A DNA stretch of 7,638 nucleotides, from positions 1 to 7,638 of the forward strand of contig JAFUES010000081.1 in the NCBI GenBank assembly GCA_017470325.1, written 5' to 3'. The position numbers were made by a program, and so were the translations under genes. Positions 6,550 to 7,638 of this stretch are shown here, one piece after another. The notes beneath the pieces are model-generated. The model had not been told where the DNA came from. It was given only the letters and a program-made list of their open reading frames with translations, and made no database searches. This stretch comes from Oscillospiraceae bacterium. GTDB taxonomy: Bacteria; Bacillota_A; Clostridia; Oscillospirales; Oscillospiraceae. Numbering within the stretch: position 1 is the stretch's first letter; each line of letters begins with the position of its first letter.

Positions 6550-6879
6550 CTATTTCATCATCTTTTGCAGGGTCGCAAGCAGCTCGTCGATGACCTCGTC
6601 ATTTCCGGAGCGCACATCATTCACCACGCAGGAACGAATATGGCTGGACAGCAGTTCCCGGCTGAAGGCGTTCAGCGCCGCATTGGCCGCCGCCGCCTGG
6701 ACCAGAATATCCGGGCAGTAGGCACTGCGTTCCAGCATCCCGCGGATCCCACGGATCTGTCCCTCAATCCGGTTGAGCCGGTTCATCAGGCGTTTGTACT
6801 CTTCCGGCTCCCGCTCCTTGGTCTTATGACAGTTACACTGCTCCTCCGTTTGGGGCTTATCGCAGCAATGGTCCGACAT
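6550..6879 (-). CDS. csoR: CsoR-type copper-sensing repressor
   Basis: A 109-residue all-helical CsoR/RcnR/FrmR-family repressor. Apo-CsoR binds DNA as a tetramer, and Cu(I) releases it. Numbered from the chosen start, the Cu(I) ligands are Cys55 (AYCPDIL), His80 and Cys84 (SHIRSCV), with the Cys-x24-His-x3-Cys spacing of copper sensors. The helix 1 signature RLNRIEGQIRGIRGML is present at about 34-49. The first about 20 residues are an unusual Cys/His-rich tail (SDHCCDK, QCNCHK). The ATG at 6879 is preferred because GGAGG lies 7 bases upstream. An ATG two codons earlier (6885) is only 1 base from that site. It is first in the operon, 33 bases before copA, and its probable operator lies in its own promoter, which implies autoregulation. 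Confidence 0.93.
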   Translation of the reverse strand: MSDHCCDKPQTEEQCNCHKTKEREPEEYKRLMNRLNRIEGQIRGIRGMLERSAYCPDILVQAAAANAALNAFSRELLSSHIRSCVVNDVRSGNDEVIDELLATLQKMMK

Positions 6880-6886
6880 ATTCATC

Positions 6887-6891
6887 CCTCC
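6887..6891 (-). promoter_or_regulatory. csoR ribosome binding site (decides start)
   Basis: GGAGG is 7 bases from the ATG at 6879 and 1 base from the upstream ATG at 6885, favouring the shorter protein. The predicted transcript starts only a few bases before it. Confidence 0.7.
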
Positions 6892-6902
6892 ATTCGTCCC
6901 GC

Positions 6903-6931
6903 ATTATATACCCCTTGGGGGTATCTGTCAA
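6903..6931 (-). promoter_or_regulatory. Consensus sigma-A promoter of csoR-copA
   Basis: TTGACA (6931-6926) and TATAAT (6908-6903) match consensus at all 12 positions with the ideal 17-base spacer. Transcription would start near 6896, giving a leader of under 20 bases. Such a strong promoter fits a unit held off by a repressor sitting between the hexamers. Confidence 0.9.
6908..6924. promoter_or_regulatory. CsoR operator (copper box)
   Basis: ATACCCC-TTG-GGGGTAT is a perfect 7-3-7 palindrome of the kind bound by CsoR ahead of Gram-positive copper operons. It fills the promoter spacer and touches the -10 box, so bound CsoR would block RNA polymerase. Assignment rests on similarity to known CsoR sites and on the adjacent csoR. 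Confidence 0.85.
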
Positions 6932-6935
6932 CTAT

Positions 6936-6969
6936 AAAAACAGAGAGGCAAAGCTACCTCTCTGTTTTT
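6936..6969 (-). terminator. Terminator of the wall-anchored protein gene
   Basis: AAAAACAGAGAGG and CCTCTCTGTTTTT form a 13-bp stem with an 8-base loop. The T run on the minus strand closes the gene ending at 6978 and insulates the csoR promoter, which begins 5 bases further on. The plus strand also has a T run, but no gene there needs it. Confidence 0.88.
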
Positions 6970-6977
6970 TGCTTGTG

Positions 6978-7638
6978 TTATTTCCGTCTGCGCTTGCGCA
7001 GCAGGATCACCGCCGGAACCAGAACGCCGCAGAGCGCCAGCCCTGTGACCGCGCCCCAGAGGGCGGCATTTCGGTTGTCACCGGTTTTGGGCCGGGTGGA
7101 ATAGCCGTTGACGAAGATGCAGCTGGCGACAGATCTGCTGTTCTTGGTCGTCGTGCGGACCCCGAACAGGTCATTGCCCTCCTGCCGAACCTCATAGGTA
7201 ACGGTATATACGCTGTCATCATAGGTATAGCCGCTGGCCTTATCATTGACCTCCCGAACCTGATATATATAGGTACCGGGCATGGTAAAGGTGATCAGGC
7301 CGAATTCTGTCTCCCCGGGTCCTTTCAGGCTGATGGTCTTCTTCTGGTCCTTCGAGCCGGAAGGCATGGGCAGGTTCCCCTTCAGCTCGCCGACGCTGGT
7401 GCTGACCGCCGTCAGGGTAAACCGGAAGGTCTCATCCTTGGGCGGCGTCCTGCCTACCAGCAGCTTCTTTACCGGCAGATTATCCGTCGCGTAGCGGATC
7501 GCCGCCGGTGTGGGTGCCGGTGTAGGTGTAGGTGTAGGCGTCGGCGTAGGTGTGGGTGTGGGTGTAGGCGTAGGCGCTGGTGTGGGGCTCGGACTGGTGC
7601 TTGGGTCGGGGCTTGGGTCCGGTGACGGACTGGGCGCC
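6978..7638 (-). CDS. Wall-anchored protein with Pro-Thr stalk and pilin isopeptide domain (C-terminal part)
   Basis: Only the last 219 residues lie in the window; the frame is open to the right edge and the start is missing. Visible residues 1-46 are a Pro-rich stalk (Ser/Asp-Pro, then nine Thr-Pro pairs). Residues about 56-180 resemble the streptococcal pilin isopeptide (FctA/Spy0128-like) domain, with Lys57/58 (PVKKLL), Glu129 (YIYQVREV) and Asn177 (CIFVNGY) in the expected places for a Lys-Asn bond catalysed by Glu. A sorting signal follows: RPKTG (182-186), a hydrophobic segment (about 192-213) and the tail RKRRRK. The first position is Arg where LPXTG has Leu. Sortase would attach the protein to peptidoglycan or a pilus. 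The stop is followed after 8 bases by a terminator. The role of the missing N-terminal part (adhesin or pilin) is unknown. Confidence 0.88.
   Translation of the reverse strand, partial: APSPSPDPSPDPSTSPSPTPAPTPTPTPTPTPTPTPTPTPAPTPAAIRYATDNLPVKKLLVGRTPPKDETFRFTLTAVSTSVGELKGNLPMPSGSKDQKKTISLKGPGETEFGLITFTMPGTYIYQVREVNDKASGYTYDDSVYTVTYEVRQEGNDLFGVRTTTKNSRSVASCIFVNGYSTRPKTGDNRNAALWGAVTGLALCGVLVPAVILLRKRRRK
7080..7094 (-). other. Sortase sorting motif RPKTG
   Basis: These codons give Arg-Pro-Lys-Thr-Gly, followed by Asp-Asn, a membrane span and a basic tail. The arrangement is that of an LPXTG signal with Arg replacing Leu. Variant first residues are known for non-housekeeping sortases. Confidence 0.85.
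7518..7571 (-). repeat. Hexanucleotide repeat encoding nine Thr-Pro pairs
   Basis: Nine 6-base units of the form CC(T/C/G)AC(A/G) run in frame and encode (Thr-Pro)9. Further Ala-Pro, Ser-Pro and Asp-Pro units extend the stalk on both sides. Third-position changes break up perfect identity, which lowers but does not abolish the chance of slippage-driven length change. Confidence 0.85.

Noticed and set aside
5065..7104. 679-codon open frame on the plus strand antisense to copA and csoR
   Set aside because: Its His/Arg/Gly/Asp-rich composition is that of a reverse-strand shadow of GC-rich codons. It runs through two certain genes, their promoter and a terminator, and shows no domain.
1..7638. 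The two edge fragments being halves of one gene on a small circle
   Set aside because: Joining the ends puts the two fragments out of frame: the left fragment ends on a whole codon, while the right one begins mid-codon.

Overview
The window reads as chromosomal DNA of a Gram-positive, fairly GC-rich Clostridia-type bacterium, most likely a gut Oscillospiraceae/Ruminococcaceae-like organism. The evidence is a CsoR-controlled copper operon, a sortase-type surface protein with a pilin isopeptide domain, a signal peptidase I sitting beside a large surface protein, AGGAGG-type ribosome binding sites and consensus sigma-A promoters. The family-level placement is inference.

Layout, in transcription order. 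(1) Left cassette on the minus strand: from a predicted promoter at 3100-3128, a 294-residue coiled-coil protein (3021-2137), then a type I signal peptidase (2060-1479), then a surface protein running off the left edge (from 1428). The surface protein has nine tandem H-x-H-x3-C-Y/F modules followed by a CHAP peptidase domain. Gaps are 76 and 50 bases with no terminator or convincing internal promoter, so this is probably one operon whose peptidase could process the surface protein. (2) A 424-base AT-rich intergenic region (3022-3445) holds divergent promoters and three inverted repeats. (3) A lone plus-strand Nudix hydrolase (3446-3913) ends at a 21-bp-stem terminator that it shares with the convergent copper operon. 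(4) Copper operon on the minus strand: csoR (6879-6550) then copA (6516-3979). It is driven by a perfect TTGACA-17-TATAAT promoter whose spacer is filled by a CsoR-box palindrome. copA carries a C-terminal CopZ-like domain preceded in frame by a perfect Shine-Dalgarno and ATG, so the gene may make both the pump and a free copper chaperone. (5) Right edge, minus strand: the C-terminal part of a wall-anchored protein with a Pro-Thr stalk, a pilin isopeptide domain and a variant sorting signal (RPKTG), closed by its own terminator just before the csoR promoter.

The copper module (sensor, exporter, chaperone) is well understood by family. The left cassette is the least characterised part: a secreted, possibly metal-binding Cys/His repeat protein with a peptidase domain, its likely signal peptidase and a coiled-coil partner of unknown role. 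The long plus-strand reading frames over copA and the repeat protein look like shadows and are not annotated.
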